The notes under the pieces: model-generated
Told to the model about the DNA's origin: nothing
The model's database searches: none
Seen by the model: the letters and a program-made list of their open reading frames with translations, nothing else
DNA from: JAXGXT01 sp040772665
GTDB taxonomy: Bacteria; Bacillota; Clostridia; Lachnospirales; Anaerotignaceae
Assembly (NCBI GenBank): GCA_040772665.1
Contig: JAXGXT010000001.1
Span: 124,001 to 188,000 of the forward strand
Direction: 5' to 3'
DNA: 64,000 nt
Made by a program: the position numbers and the translations under genes
Shown here: in pieces, positions 52,250 through 61,402 of the stretch
Layout of the letters: each line of letters starts with the position of its first letter
Numbering within the stretch: the stretch's first letter is position 1

Positions 52250-52651
52250 TTAAACTCTTCTGCGTTTTGGTGGTCTGCATCCGTTGTGAGGAACAGGTGT
52301 AACGTCTTTAATCATTGTTACGCTTAAACCTGCTGCCTGAAGCGCACGAATTGCTGCCTCACGGCCGCTTCCGGGACCCTTAACAAAAACTTCAACCGCC
52401 TTAAGACCATAATCCGAACAAGCGGCAGCCGCTGTATCCGCAGCCATCTGAGCTGCATAAGGAGTTGATTTTCTTGAACCTCTGAAACCTAACTGACCTG
52501 CACTTGCCCATGAAAGAGCATTTCCTGCTGCGTCAGTAATAGTTACGATTGTATTATTGAAAGTGGACTGAATATGTGCCTGACCACGTTCCACATGTTT
52601 TTTCTCACGACGTCTACGAGTAGTCGCCTTTTTAACAGCTTTCTTTGCCAT
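52250..52651 (-). CDS. rpsK: Ribosomal protein S11
   Basis: A 133-residue protein of the platform. GQAHIQSTFNNTIVTITD and the C-terminal THNG-type segment TPVPHNGCRPPKRRRV are diagnostic. It lies 22 bp after rpsM. Confidence 0.98.
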   Translation of the reverse strand: MAKKAVKKATTRRRREKKHVERGQAHIQSTFNNTIVTITDAAGNALSWASAGQLGFRGSRKSTPYAAQMAADTAAAACSDYGLKAVEVFVKGPGSGREAAIRALQAAGLSVTMIKDVTPVPHNGCRPPKRRRV

Positions 52652-52673
52652 TTGACCATTACCCTCCTCTTAC

Positions 52674-53042
52674 TTATTTCTTTTTATTTGCAACAGTCTT
52701 TCTCGGACCTTTTCTTGTTCTTGCATTTGTCTTTGTTTTCTGACCTCTTACAGGAAGACCTTTTCTATGACGAATTCCTCTGTAACAGCCAATTTCCATA
52801 AGACGTTTGATATTAAGAGCTGTTTCTCTTCTTAAATCACCCTCAACCTTTTGTGATTTGTCGATAACTTCACGGATTTTAGCAACCTCATCATCAGTCA
52901 AATCTCTAATTCTTGTATCAGGGTTGATGTTTGCTTCTTTTAAAATTCTAACTGCGCTTGAGTGGCCAATGCCATATACATAAGTAAGGCCAACCTCAAC
53001 ACGCTTTTCTCTTGGTAAATCTACACCAGCAATACGAGCCAT
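52674..53042 (-). CDS. rpsM: Ribosomal protein S13
   Basis: A 122-residue protein of the 30S head. MARIAGVDLPREKRVEVGLTY and RGIRHRKGLPVRGQKTKTNAR are standard. It is preceded by a 272-bp gap after rpmJ, larger than any other spacer in this ribosomal cluster. Confidence 0.98.
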   Translation of the reverse strand: MARIAGVDLPREKRVEVGLTYVYGIGHSSAVRILKEANINPDTRIRDLTDDEVAKIREVIDKSQKVEGDLRRETALNIKRLMEIGCYRGIRHRKGLPVRGQKTKTNARTRKGPRKTVANKKK

Positions 53043-53314
53043 GCGTACTTTGCACCTCCATTAAAATATTCAAATAAAACTTCATAATAAAAATTTATTC
53101 ATCCAACGGTTAAAAGCTTAAATATGGGGAACCAGTTGCCTGTCAGCCGCCCCCTGTTTTGCCTTAAAAACCGTAACAGAAATGACGGATTTCTTTTCGG
53201 GTTATGCTTTCAAGGTTTCCTGCACCTAATGTCAAGCCATAATAAACTGTATACTTACTTTTTATAAACATGGTCTAAATAAAACATTAACCTTGTTTAC
53301 AAATGTAATTATAA
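53043..53314 (-). other. Gap between rpmJ and rpsM
   Basis: 272 bp with no gene. A TTGACA is present at 53237 but has no matching -10. The space may hold an S4- or S13-responsive leader by analogy with the alpha operon of other bacteria; no particular structure is convincing by eye. Confidence 0.3.
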
Positions 53315-53428
53315 TCAGCCTTGTTTTTGTTTGTGCTTTGGATTCTCACAAATAACCATTACACGACCTTTTCTTTTGATAATTCTGCATTTTTCACACA
53401 TTGGTTTTACAGATGGTCTAACCTTCAT
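53315..53428 (-). CDS. rpmJ: Ribosomal protein L36
   Basis: A 37-residue zinc-type L36. Cys11, Cys14, Cys27 and His32 form the zinc site. The TGA stop at 53315-53317 and AAAGGAG upstream of the ATG confirm the frame. It lies 36 bp after infA. Confidence 0.97.
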   Translation of the reverse strand: MKVRPSVKPMCEKCRIIKRKGRVMVICENPKHKQKQG

Positions 53429-53464
53429 TGTGATTTCTCCTTTCTAACTTTCTAAATCCTTGCT

Positions 53465-53683
53465 TTACTTTGCTCTCCAGATAATTCTACCCTTTGTAAG
53501 ATCATAAGGAGACATAGCTATAAGAACTTTATCTCCGGGAAGAATACGAATAAAATTCATGCGAAGCTTTCCGGAAATGTGCGCCAATATTTTATGTCCA
53601 TTTTCGAGTTCAACTTGAAACATGGCATTAGGTAGTTTTTCCAAAACGGTTCCTTCTACCTCAATAACGTCATCTTTAGACAC
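53465..53683 (-). CDS. infA: Translation initiation factor IF-1
   Basis: A 72-residue OB-fold protein that blocks the ribosomal A site during initiation. MSKDDVIEVEGTVLEKLPNA and SPYDLTKGRIIWRAK are typical. It starts with GTG, seven bases after AAGGAGG. Confidence 0.98.
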   Translation of the reverse strand: MSKDDVIEVEGTVLEKLPNAMFQVELENGHKILAHISGKLRMNFIRILPGDKVLIAMSPYDLTKGRIIWRAK

Positions 53684-53695
53684 TTTAGAACCTCC

Positions 53696-53968
53696 TTAAA
53701 TATCTTTTTCCCGGCCGAATTCCTTCAGCGCTTTTGAAACATCTGCATTTAACAGGTAGCTTTCATTTTCAAGCTTTTCCTTTATGTTTTCGCAGATATA
53801 GTTAGTTTTCTGAACATGCTTGATTTTTTTCTTTTTAGGATGTTCAAGGGTACGCCTTTTTCCGTCTGCCAGATACAGATAATCTCCGTCAACCGATATC
53901 ACTATAAAAGGCATGGTTTTATCACGTCCGCTTTTTGAATAAACCACTTGTCCTTGAGTATATTCCAT
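53696..53968 (-). CDS. KOW-domain RNA-binding protein
   Basis: A 90-residue protein. The ATG at 53968 fits GAGGTGAG five bases upstream; a GTG at 53977 lies inside that site. The first half is a KOW/L14e-like beta barrel (GQVVYSKSGRDKTMPFIVISV), with a basic patch HPKKKKIKH. Proteins of this type sit between map and infA in many Clostridia and are predicted to bind RNA or ribosomes; no detailed role is known. Confidence 0.88.
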   Translation of the reverse strand: MEYTQGQVVYSKSGRDKTMPFIVISVDGDYLYLADGKRRTLEHPKKKKIKHVQKTNYICENIKEKLENESYLLNADVSKALKEFGREKDI

Positions 53969-54069
53969 TTTACTCACCTCAAATTGTGATTTTGATAAAG
54001 CATCCTTAATCTATTTATTATATACCTTTTACAATAAATTGTAAAACCTCTTTTATTGAAAAAACTGTC

Positions 54070-54816
54070 TTAATACGTAAGTAATTCAGGTTCTCCGTCA
54101 GTTATATAAACAGTGTTTTCATAATGTGCGGCATTTTGCCCGTCAAGAGTAACTGTTGTCCAGTTGTCATCAAGAACCTTGACTTCCCATGTTCCCGAAT
54201 TAATCATAGGCTCAATTGCCAAAACCATTCCTTTTTCAAGCTTTGGGCCTCGGCCTTTCGGTTTATAGTTGGGTACGGCAGGGTCTTCATGCAAAGCCCT
54301 TCCAATTCCATGCCCCACAAAATCTCTAACAACAGAAAATCCCCTGTCTTCAACATAAGTCTGAATAGCCGCGGAAATTTGAAAAAGATGATTTCCTGCT
54401 TTTGCAAACTTTATGCCTTCAAAAAAGCTTTGCTTTGTAACATCAATAAGCCTTTGGTTTTCTTCGCTTATTTCTCCTACAGCATACGTTCTGGCGCAGT
54501 CGCCATGATAGCCTTCAAAACAAGCTCCCATGTCTATACTGATAATATCACCATTTATCAGCTTTCTTAAACTTGGTATTCCATGAATTACCTCTTCGTT
54601 TACAGAAGTGCAAATCGAACCAGGGAATCCCCCGTATCCTTTAAAGGAAGGTGTTGCCTTATTGCTTCTAATATAATCTTCGGCAATTTTATCAAGATGG
54701 AGTGTTGTTACACCCGGCTTAATCTCATTTCTGAGTATTTCGTCAAGTTCTTTTAAAATTTGACCTGCGGCACGCATTTTTTCAATTTGTTCTTCTGTTT
54801 TAATAATAATTCCCAT
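54070..54816 (-). CDS. map: Methionine aminopeptidase, type I
   Basis: A 248-residue metal enzyme that removes the initiator methionine. Metal ligands are seen in SIDMGACFEGYHGDCART, the histidine in VGHGIGRALHE and glutamates in LAIEPMI. Its ATG overlaps the adk stop by 1 bp, so the two are tightly coupled. Confidence 0.97.
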   Translation of the reverse strand: MGIIIKTEEQIEKMRAAGQILKELDEILRNEIKPGVTTLHLDKIAEDYIRSNKATPSFKGYGGFPGSICTSVNEEVIHGIPSLRKLINGDIISIDMGACFEGYHGDCARTYAVGEISEENQRLIDVTKQSFFEGIKFAKAGNHLFQISAAIQTYVEDRGFSVVRDFVGHGIGRALHEDPAVPNYKPKGRGPKLEKGMVLAIEPMINSGTWEVKVLDDNWTTVTLDGQNAAHYENTVYITDGEPELLTY

Positions 54817-55454
54817 TAAACTTGCTCTCCTATTGCCTCAGCAATTTCACTAAAAATAACATCCGCATCCTTAAGACCGTCAACCTCAAAAAGACGATTT
54901 TGACTTCCGTAGTAGTCTACCAAAGGCTTGCTTTGTTCGTGAAATGTTTTAAGACGAGCCTTGCCTGCTTCCAATGTGTCATCTTTTCTCTGCGTAAGAG
55001 GTGTTTGGCACTCATCACAAATACCCGGAATTTTTGAAGGTATAGCAATTTTGTTGTATGAAGCTCCGCATTTTGGGCACGTTTCACGTGCAGTAAGCCT
55101 TTCAAGAGTAACTTCATCAGGGATGCTTATATATATAACCTTGTCTATCGTCCCAACAATGCCGTCAAGCTCTTGTGCCTGAACAACAGTACGTGGAAAA
55201 CCGTCTAAAATAAAACCATTTTTGCAGTCGTCTTCTTTTATTCTTTCTTTAACAATTGCAATAATTATTTTGTCTGAAACAAGGCCGCCGCTTGCTATAA
55301 TGTTTTTGACTTGAAGTCCCAGTTCTGTTTTCTTTGCAATCTCTTCCCTGAGCATATCGCCTGTGGCAATATATGCCAAGCCATATCGAGAAATTAATCT
55401 TCTTGCCTGAGTTCCTTTGCCGGCACCGGGGGCACCAATCAGTACTAACTTCAT
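54816..55454 (-). CDS. adk: Adenylate kinase
   Basis: A 212-residue kinase interconverting ATP, AMP and ADP. The P-loop GAPGAGKGTQ is at 7-16 and LDGFPRT near 85. The LID holds CPKCG and CDEC, a four-cysteine zinc site common in Gram-positive enzymes. It lies 87 bp after secY; a stem at 55507-55528 lies in that gap. Confidence 0.98.
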   Translation of the reverse strand: MKLVLIGAPGAGKGTQARRLISRYGLAYIATGDMLREEIAKKTELGLQVKNIIASGGLVSDKIIIAIVKERIKEDDCKNGFILDGFPRTVVQAQELDGIVGTIDKVIYISIPDEVTLERLTARETCPKCGASYNKIAIPSKIPGICDECQTPLTQRKDDTLEAGKARLKTFHEQSKPLVDYYGSQNRLFEVDGLKDADVIFSEIAEAIGEQV

Positions 55455-55506
55455 TCACTTTCCCTCATTTTCAAAAATTATTAAAACATCCTCCGTCCCT
55501 TTTTTT

Positions 55507-55528
55507 GGGAAATGCTTTTGCATTCCCC
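55507..55528. other. Short hairpin between secY and adk
   Basis: GGGAAATGC-tttt-GCATTCCC with one bulged base. On the minus strand an A-run, not a T-run, follows, so it is not a conventional terminator for secY. Confidence 0.45.
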
Positions 55529-55541
55529 AAAGGAAGCGGCA

Positions 55542-56810
55542 TTAGTCATTTAAAAATCCTTTATAATGTCTCATAAGAAGCTGGCTTTCAAGTGATTTAA
55601 CAATGTCAAGACACACACCAACAACGATTATAAGAGTTGTTCCTCCAAAGCCTACATTAATGTTGAAAACCCATTGAAGTATTATAGGCACAATAGCAAT
55701 GGCGGCAAACGCAACAGCTCCCACAAAAGTTATTCTGTTAACAACTCTTGTTATATAAGAACTTGTTGGACGCCCCGGTCTTATTCCGGGAACAAAACCA
55801 CCGTTCTTTTTCATATTTTCCGCAATCTCGTTAGGATTGATAACGATTGAAGTATAAAAATATGCGAAGAAAATTATAAGCAGAACATATAAAACCGCAC
55901 CTATTGGATTTGTCATTTTTAAAGCTTCAATTACAGTTCCTGAAACACCATCCTTCATTGAAGGAACAAACTGTGATATTGTTTCTGGAAACTGAATAAG
56001 AGATATAGCAAAGATAATCGATATAACTCCTGCAGTGTTAACCTTTATAGGCATAAAAGTACTTTTGCCTCCAAATGAACGTCGTCCTGACATCTTTGAG
56101 GAATACTGAACAGGAATTCTTCTTTCTCCCTGATTTACAAAAACTATTAAAACAAGAACAACCAAAAGAATAAGAAGTATTGCAGCAACCTTGATTATGC
56201 CTGATGCGTCACCGCTTTTAGCATAACTTGTAAGGGTTGTAATTCCGTTTGGAAGGTTTGAAATAATGTTAACAAAAATTATCATTGAGGAACCGTTTGA
56301 AATGCCTTTTGCAGTAATCTGCTCTGCAAGCCACATAATAAATGTTGTTCCTGCAATAAGGGATAAAACAGCAGGTATATAAATAAGCTTGCTGTTTGTT
56401 AAAAACATTCCCGAAAAGCTGTAAGTGAGTCCTAAACCTTGAATTGCCGCAAGAGCCACAGTAAGCCTTCTTGAATAAGTGTTAATCTTTTTTCTTCCTT
56501 CTTCGCCTTCTTTGTTAAGCTGTTCAAGCTTAGGTATTGCAACTGTTAAAAGCTGCATAATAATTGAGGCAGTAATATAAGGGCCGATACCCATTGACAT
56601 TATAGACCATCTGGAATTATATCCTCCTGCTATAATGTTATAAAGAGTTCCCGTAGAAAGCATGCTTTGCTGTGCCTTTATGGAAACAACATCTATACCG
56701 GGAATGGCAATGTGTGCTCCAAGTCTAACTATTGCAAGAATCATTAAGGTGTAAAGAATTTTCATTCGTATTTCTTTAACCTTCCATGAATTAATGAATA
56801 ATTTTAACAA
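55542..56810 (-). CDS. secY: Protein translocase subunit SecY
   Basis: A 422-residue channel protein with ten membrane helices. GIPGID-type opening IAIPGIDVV near residue 36, the GGKSTFMPIKVNTAGVISIIFA segment near 245 and PGIRPGRPTSSYI near 345 are diagnostic. It directly follows rplO with no gap, as in most spc operons. Confidence 0.98.
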   Translation of the reverse strand: MLKLFINSWKVKEIRMKILYTLMILAIVRLGAHIAIPGIDVVSIKAQQSMLSTGTLYNIIAGGYNSRWSIMSMGIGPYITASIIMQLLTVAIPKLEQLNKEGEEGRKKINTYSRRLTVALAAIQGLGLTYSFSGMFLTNSKLIYIPAVLSLIAGTTFIMWLAEQITAKGISNGSSMIIFVNIISNLPNGITTLTSYAKSGDASGIIKVAAILLILLVVLVLIVFVNQGERRIPVQYSSKMSGRRSFGGKSTFMPIKVNTAGVISIIFAISLIQFPETISQFVPSMKDGVSGTVIEALKMTNPIGAVLYVLLIIFFAYFYTSIVINPNEIAENMKKNGGFVPGIRPGRPTSSYITRVVNRITFVGAVAFAAIAIVPIILQWVFNINVGFGGTTLIIVVGVCLDIVKSLESQLLMRHYKGFLND

Positions 56811-57251
56811 TTAGATCACCTCTGCTTTTCCGCCTGCTGCCTCAATTTTTTCTATAGCTGATTTGCTGAAGTGATTAACCTTTACTGTCAATTTCTTTTC
56901 GACTTCGCCAACACCCAAAATCTTAACTCCGTCTTTTGGGTTTGATATAAGGCCTGCAGCCTTTAAAGCATCAATATCCACAACTGCTCCGTCCTCAAAA
57001 ACGTTTAAAGTATGAACGTTAATACCAATAATTTCTTTAGAGTTTCTGCAAGTAAAGCCTCTCTTAGGAAGTCTTCTGTAAAGAGGCATCTGTCCGCCTT
57101 CAAAACCTGCTTTTCCGCCTGTTCCAGAACGAGCGCCCTGTCCTTTATGACCTCTGCCTGCTGTTTTTCCGTTGCCTGAAGCATGGCCTCTGCCTCTTCT
57201 CCAAGCTTTTGGGTTAGAACCTTCAGCCGGTCTTAATTCTCCTAAGTTCAT
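56811..57251 (-). CDS. rplO: Ribosomal protein L15
   Basis: A 146-residue 50S protein with the Gly/Arg-rich N-terminal extension (RRGRGHASGNGKTAGRGHKG) typical of the family. Start and length match. Confidence 0.98.
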   Translation of the reverse strand: MNLGELRPAEGSNPKAWRRGRGHASGNGKTAGRGHKGQGARSGTGGKAGFEGGQMPLYRRLPKRGFTCRNSKEIIGINVHTLNVFEDGAVVDIDALKAAGLISNPKDGVKILGVGEVEKKLTVKVNHFSKSAIEKIEAAGGKAEVI

Positions 57252-57278
57252 TTCTTAGCACCTCCTTCTAAATAATTC

Positions 57279-57458
57279 TTATATTTCTTCTACCTTTACA
57301 AGGTGTCTAACTTGGTTAACCATACCTCTGATGGCAACATTGTCTTGTTGAATTGCACTTGAATTAAGTTTTCTCAAACCTAAAGCCTGCACAGTTTTCT
57401 TATGTTTCGGAATTGCACCGATAGTGGATTTCACTAATGTGATTTTTAATTGAGCCAC
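57279..57458 (-). CDS. rpmD: Ribosomal protein L30
   Basis: A 59-residue 50S protein. It starts with GTG at 57458 (initiator, then AQLKITLVKSTIGAIPKHKK) and ends at TAA 57279-57281. The AAGGAGGGA site upstream overlaps the rpsE stop region. Position between rpsE and rplO matches the spc order. Confidence 0.97.
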   Translation of the reverse strand: MAQLKITLVKSTIGAIPKHKKTVQALGLRKLNSSAIQQDNVAIRGMVNQVRHLVKVEEI

Positions 57459-57471
57459 TTTAATTCCCTCC

Positions 57472-57975
57472 TTAGCCTAAGATCTCTTCAACGGATTTGC
57501 CACGAAGTCTTGCAACTTTCTCAGGTGTTGTGATGTTAGCTAAACCTTCGATTGTAGCACTTACAACGTTGCGCTCATTGTTAGAGCCTAATGACTTAGT
57601 TCTGATATTACGAATACCTGCAAGCTCAAGCACCGCACGCACCGGGCCGCCGGCAATAACTCCTGTTCCTTCTGGGGCAGGCATAAGCAAAACGCTTGCG
57701 CTTCCGAATTTACCTGTTGTTCCATGATAGAGGCTGTCTACATCGTTTCTTTCAATATAAATAAGATTCTTCATGGCATCTTCTTTGCCCTTGCGGATAG
57801 CATCGGGGATTTCAGCTGCTTTACCAAGGCCGCATCCCACATGACCGTTTTCATCTCCAACAACCACTAAGGCTGCGAATCTGAAAGTACGACCACCTTT
57901 AACAACCTTAGTAACACGGTTGATAGTAACTACATTATCTTTAAGATCGAGTGTACTTGGATCGATTCTTTTCAA
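57472..57975 (-). CDS. rpsE: Ribosomal protein S5
   Basis: A 167-residue 30S protein starting with TTG, eight bases after GGAGG. The KVVKGGRTFRFAALVVVGD segment and GTGVIAGGPVRAVLELAG motif are diagnostic. Confidence 0.98.
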   Translation of the reverse strand: MKRIDPSTLDLKDNVVTINRVTKVVKGGRTFRFAALVVVGDENGHVGCGLGKAAEIPDAIRKGKEDAMKNLIYIERNDVDSLYHGTTGKFGSASVLLMPAPEGTGVIAGGPVRAVLELAGIRNIRTKSLGSNNERNVVSATIEGLANITTPEKVARLRGKSVEEILG

Positions 57976-57992
57976 AGTTTTTTCCTCCTTGC

Positions 57993-58361
57993 TTAGAATT
58001 TTAAACCGGCTTCTCTTGCTGCCTCTGCCAATGCTTTAACCTTGCCGTGGTAAACAAAGCCGCCTCTGTCGAAAACAACTTCTGTAATACCTTTTTCAAT
58101 GGCTTTTTTAGCAATAGCTTCACCAACAGCATTTGCGGCTTCAATGTTTGATGTGCTTTCAAGCTTGCTTGAGATTTCTGATTCCATTGTGGAAGCAGCA
58201 GCCAATGTGTGTCCTGCAATGTCATCTATAATCTGAGCATATATATGCTGATTTGATCTGAAAACTGCCAATCTTGGTTGCTGTGCTGTTCCGTTAACCT
58301 TGTTACGTATTCTGTAATGACGTTTAATACGAGCCTCAGCACGTGATGGCTTTTTAATCAT
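57993..58361 (-). CDS. rplR: Ribosomal protein L18
   Basis: A 122-residue 5S-binding protein. ATG at 58361 is eight bases after AAGGAG; the GTG at 58370 lies within that site. RHYRIRNKVNGTAQQPRLAVFRS is typical of the family. Confidence 0.97.
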   Translation of the reverse strand: MIKKPSRAEARIKRHYRIRNKVNGTAQQPRLAVFRSNQHIYAQIIDDIAGHTLAAASTMESEISSKLESTSNIEAANAVGEAIAKKAIEKGITEVVFDRGGFVYHGKVKALAEAAREAGLKF

Positions 58362-58426
58362 GGATTTCACTCCTTATCTTTCTAAATTAGTCACTTTCCG
58401 ATATAAATAAGTTAAGCTGTTCTTAA

Positions 58427-58969
58427 TTATTTCTTACCGGTCTTACCAACTTTACGTCTAATATGTTCGTTTGCGTATTTAATACCCTTGCCCTTATATG
58501 GTTCAGGTGGACGCTTAGCTCTGATTTCAGCTGCAAACTGGCCAACTTTTTCTTTGTCAATGCCCTTTACAGTGATTTTGTTTTGACCTTCAAGAACTGT
58601 TTCAATTCCTTCAGGGTCTTCCACTTCAACAGGATGTGAATATCCAAGAGTAAGCACAAGCTTTTTGCCTGACTTAGCCGCTCTGTATCCAACACCGTTT
58701 ATTTCAAGAACTTTTTCATAGCCTTTTGTAACACCTTCAACCATGTTGAAAATAAGTGTTCTTGTTAAGCCGTGCAAAGCTCTGTGCTTTTTAATATCAC
58801 TTGGTCTTGTAACTGTGATTTGTCCGTCTTCTACTGCGATGTTCATGTCATCTGCTAACTTGCGTGATAAAGTTCCCTTAGGGCCTTTAACTGTGAATAA
58901 ATTTCCGGCTTCAAGCTTAATCTCCACACCCGCAGGTACAGCAATTGGTAATTTACCGATTCTTGACAT
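58427..58969 (-). CDS. rplF: Ribosomal protein L6
   Basis: A 180-residue 50S protein. The start MSRIGKLPIAVP at 58969 is six bases after GGAGGTG. The C-terminal RAKRPPEPYKGKGIKY motif is intact. Confidence 0.98.
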   Translation of the reverse strand: MSRIGKLPIAVPAGVEIKLEAGNLFTVKGPKGTLSRKLADDMNIAVEDGQITVTRPSDIKKHRALHGLTRTLIFNMVEGVTKGYEKVLEINGVGYRAAKSGKKLVLTLGYSHPVEVEDPEGIETVLEGQNKITVKGIDKEKVGQFAAEIRAKRPPEPYKGKGIKYANEHIRRKVGKTGKK

Positions 58970-59004
58970 GGTCTGCACCTCCTACAAATAATCTCTTTAT
59001 ATAA

Positions 59005-59406
59005 TTACCAGATAAAAGCAACAACTTCTCCGCCGATGCCTTTTGCTCTTGCTTCTTTGTCAGTCATAAGGCCGTTGCTTGTTGAAATAATTGCTATTCC
59101 AAGACCGCTTAAAACCTTAGGCAATTCATCTTTGCCTGCAAAAACTCTAAGTCCCGGTTTAGAAATTCTCTTAATACCGGTGATTACCTTTTCGTTTTTA
59201 TCCTTACCATATTTTAAAGTTATTTTAATTGTGCTCTTAACACCGTCTTCAACGACTTCATAGCCTTTAATATAACCTTCGTTTGTTAAAATATCTGCTA
59301 TAGCTCTTTTAACCTTAGAAGCAGGAACATCAACTGTGTCGTGTTTAGCTGTGTTACCGTTTCTGATTCTTGTGAGCATATCTGCAATTGGGTCACTAAA
59401 TGACAT
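59005..59406 (-). CDS. rpsH: Ribosomal protein S8
   Basis: A 133-residue 30S protein. SDPIADMLTRIRNGN opens it, and the C-terminal ISTSNGLMTDKEARAKGIGGEVVAFIW is standard. In E. coli S8 represses the spc operon. Confidence 0.98.
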   Translation of the reverse strand: MSFSDPIADMLTRIRNGNTAKHDTVDVPASKVKRAIADILTNEGYIKGYEVVEDGVKSTIKITLKYGKDKNEKVITGIKRISKPGLRVFAGKDELPKVLSGLGIAIISTSNGLMTDKEARAKGIGGEVVAFIW

Positions 59407-59428
59407 TTTATTATCCTCCTTTCCGTTA

Positions 59429-59614
59429 TTACCAGCTGGCTTTCTTAACTCCCGGGATTTGGCCTTTATATGCTAATTCACGGAAGCAAATACGGCAAAT
59501 TCCGAATTTTTTGAGTACGGAATGGGGTCTTCCGCAAACTCTGCAACGTGTATAAGCCCTTGTAGAGAATTTTGCTTCTCTTGCTTGCTTAATTACCATT
59601 GACTTTTTAGCCAT
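59429..59614 (-). CDS. rpsZ: Ribosomal protein S14, zinc form
   Basis: A 61-residue type Z S14. The zinc cysteines are in CRVCGR and CRICF. This short form is the usual main S14 of Firmicutes. Confidence 0.98.
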   Translation of the reverse strand: MAKKSMVIKQAREAKFSTRAYTRCRVCGRPHSVLKKFGICRICFRELAYKGQIPGVKKASW

Positions 59615-59629
59615 TTTCTTCCCTCCTTT

Positions 59630-60169
59630 TTACTTTGCGAATGGCATTCCGAATAATCTTAACAATTCTCTTGCTTCCTCATCAGTGTGAGCTGTTGTAA
59701 CGAAGATAATATCCATACCTCTGATTTTATCAACTTTATCATACTCAATTTCAGGGAAGATAAGCTGTTCTTTAACGCCCATTGTGTAGTTTCCTCTTCC
59801 GTCAAAGGAGTTAGCCTTAACGCCTCTAAAGTCACGTACACGAGGAAGGGAAATGTTAATAAGCCTGTCAACAAACTCATACATTCTCTCTCCACGAAGT
59901 GTAACCTTGCAGCCAATGTTCATTCCTTCACGAAGCTTAAAAGCCGCCACTGACTTTTTAGCTTTTGTTATAATAGGTTTCTGGCCTGCGATAATTGTAA
60001 GGTCTTTAACAGCTCCGTCAAGAACCTTTGCGTTATCTCTTGCTTCGCCAACGCCCATATTAATAACTACTTTTTCAATTTTAGGCACAGCCAATTTATT
60101 TTTATATGAAAACTTTTTAGTCATTGCTTCTACAACTTCAGTGTCGTAAAACTCTCTTAATCTGTTCAC
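59630..60169 (-). CDS. rplE: Ribosomal protein L5
   Basis: A 179-residue 5S-binding protein. KIEKVVINMGVGEARDN and the GRGNYTMGVKEQLIFPEIEYD segment are diagnostic; start and length are standard. Confidence 0.98.
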   Translation of the reverse strand: MNRLREFYDTEVVEAMTKKFSYKNKLAVPKIEKVVINMGVGEARDNAKVLDGAVKDLTIIAGQKPIITKAKKSVAAFKLREGMNIGCKVTLRGERMYEFVDRLINISLPRVRDFRGVKANSFDGRGNYTMGVKEQLIFPEIEYDKVDKIRGMDIIFVTTAHTDEEARELLRLFGMPFAK

Positions 60170-60190
60170 TTAATGTCCTCCTTTCCGGAA

Positions 60191-60505
60191 TCAGTCTATC
60201 TTAGCGCCTGTTTTCTTGGCGATTCTTATTTTCTTGCCGTCCTCGATTTTGACACCGATTCTTGTAACTTTGCCGCCGCCTAATGAATACATTACATTAG
60301 ATGCATCGATAAAGCCTTCTTTTTTAATTATTCCGCCCTGCTGATTTGTCTGGCTTGGTTTTTGGTGTTTTGAAATCATGTTAACGCCTTCAACGAGGAC
60401 TCTGTTTTTCTTTCTGTCAACAAGGAGGATTTTTCCCTCTTTGCCTTTGTCTTTGCCTGCAATAACAACTACTTTATCGCCGCTTTTCAACTTACTACCT
60501 GCCAC
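60191..60505 (-). CDS. rplX: Ribosomal protein L24
   Basis: A 104-residue KOW-domain protein. The second of two close GTG codons (60505) is chosen: GGAGGTG lies six bases before it and the product then opens MAGSKLKSGDKVVVIAGKDKG as expected. Confidence 0.96.
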   Translation of the reverse strand: MAGSKLKSGDKVVVIAGKDKGKEGKILLVDRKKNRVLVEGVNMISKHQKPSQTNQQGGIIKKEGFIDASNVMYSLGGGKVTRIGVKIEDGKKIRIAKKTGAKID

Positions 60506-60517
60506 TTGACACACCTC

Positions 60518-60886
60518 CTATAACACTTCAGGAGCAAGAGATAAAATCTTCATAAACTGTTTTTCTCTAAGCTCTCTTGCAACCGGTCCAAATATACGAG
60601 TACCCTTTGGGTTCTTGTCTTCTTTGATAATTACGGCAGCGTTGTCGTCAAATCTGATGTATGAACCGTCAGGTCTTCCAACAGCCTTAACCGTTCTTAC
60701 AACAACAGCCTTAACAACGTCACCCTTCTTAACAACACCGCCTGGTGTTGCTTCTTTAACGGAAGCAACTATTATATCGCCAACTCCTGCATATCTTCTT
60801 GTTGAGCCGCCTAAAACTCTTATACAGAGAAGTTCTTTTGCACCTGAATTATCTGCTACCTTTAATCTGGTTTCCTGTTGAACCAT
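60518..60886 (-). CDS. rplN: Ribosomal protein L14
   Basis: A 122-residue 50S protein. MVQQETRLKVADNSGAKELL and GTRIFGPVARELREK are diagnostic. Confidence 0.98.
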   Translation of the reverse strand: MVQQETRLKVADNSGAKELLCIRVLGGSTRRYAGVGDIIVASVKEATPGGVVKKGDVVKAVVVRTVKAVGRPDGSYIRFDDNAAVIIKEDKNPKGTRIFGPVARELREKQFMKILSLAPEVL

Positions 60887-60913
60887 ATCTTACTCCTCCT
60901 CTCGCAACAGAAA

Positions 60914-61171
60914 TTATTTAGCTTTTTCAATAACTGAAACAAGCCTCCACCTTTTATCTTTAGAGAGGGGTCTTGTTTCCATAACTTTAACACGGTCGCC
61001 GATTCGGCACTCATTGTTTTCGTCATGTGCTTTAAGCTTGTAAGTTCTGTTAACAATCTTTCCGTAAAGTGGATGTTTAACTTTATCTTCAACAGCAACA
61101 ACGATTGTTTTATCCATCTTGTCGCTAACTACCTTGCCAATTCTTGTCTTGCGAAGGTTTCTTTCTTCCAC
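60914..61171 (-). CDS. rpsQ: Ribosomal protein S17
   Basis: An 85-residue OB-fold 30S protein with RKTRIGKVVSDKMDKTIVVAVE near the start; length is standard. Confidence 0.98.
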   Translation of the reverse strand: MEERNLRKTRIGKVVSDKMDKTIVVAVEDKVKHPLYGKIVNRTYKLKAHDENNECRIGDRVKVMETRPLSKDKRWRLVSVIEKAK

Positions 61172-61195
61172 TGGGATTTCCTCCTTTCAGCTATC

Positions 61196-61402
61196 TTAAA
61201 CTGTAGTTTTGTTCTTTGTGATTACAGTCTGAATTCTTGCAATGTTTTTGCGAACCTCACCAATTCTTGCAGTGTTGTCTAATTGATTTGTTGCATTTTG
61301 AAATCTAAGATTAAACAACTCTTTTTTTGCAGAAACGAGTTCTTTATTTAATTCCTCAAGGGATTTGTTTTTTAATGTTTCAATGTAAGACTTAGTTTTC
61401 AC
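61196..61402 (-). CDS. rpmC: Ribosomal protein L29
   Basis: A 68-residue 50S protein. Its GTG start at 61402 lies inside the end of rplP (11 bp overlap) with GGAAGGTGAT upstream. KSLEELNKELVSAKKELFNLRF is the family core. A longer in-frame reading upstream runs through rplP in another frame and is not the gene. Confidence 0.96.
   Translation of the reverse strand: MKTKSYIETLKNKSLEELNKELVSAKKELFNLRFQNATNQLDNTARIGEVRKNIARIQTVITKNKTTV

Noticed and set aside
53237..53242. Promoter before rpsM
   Set aside because: A TTGACA exists on the minus strand but no acceptable -10 lies 16-18 bp downstream.
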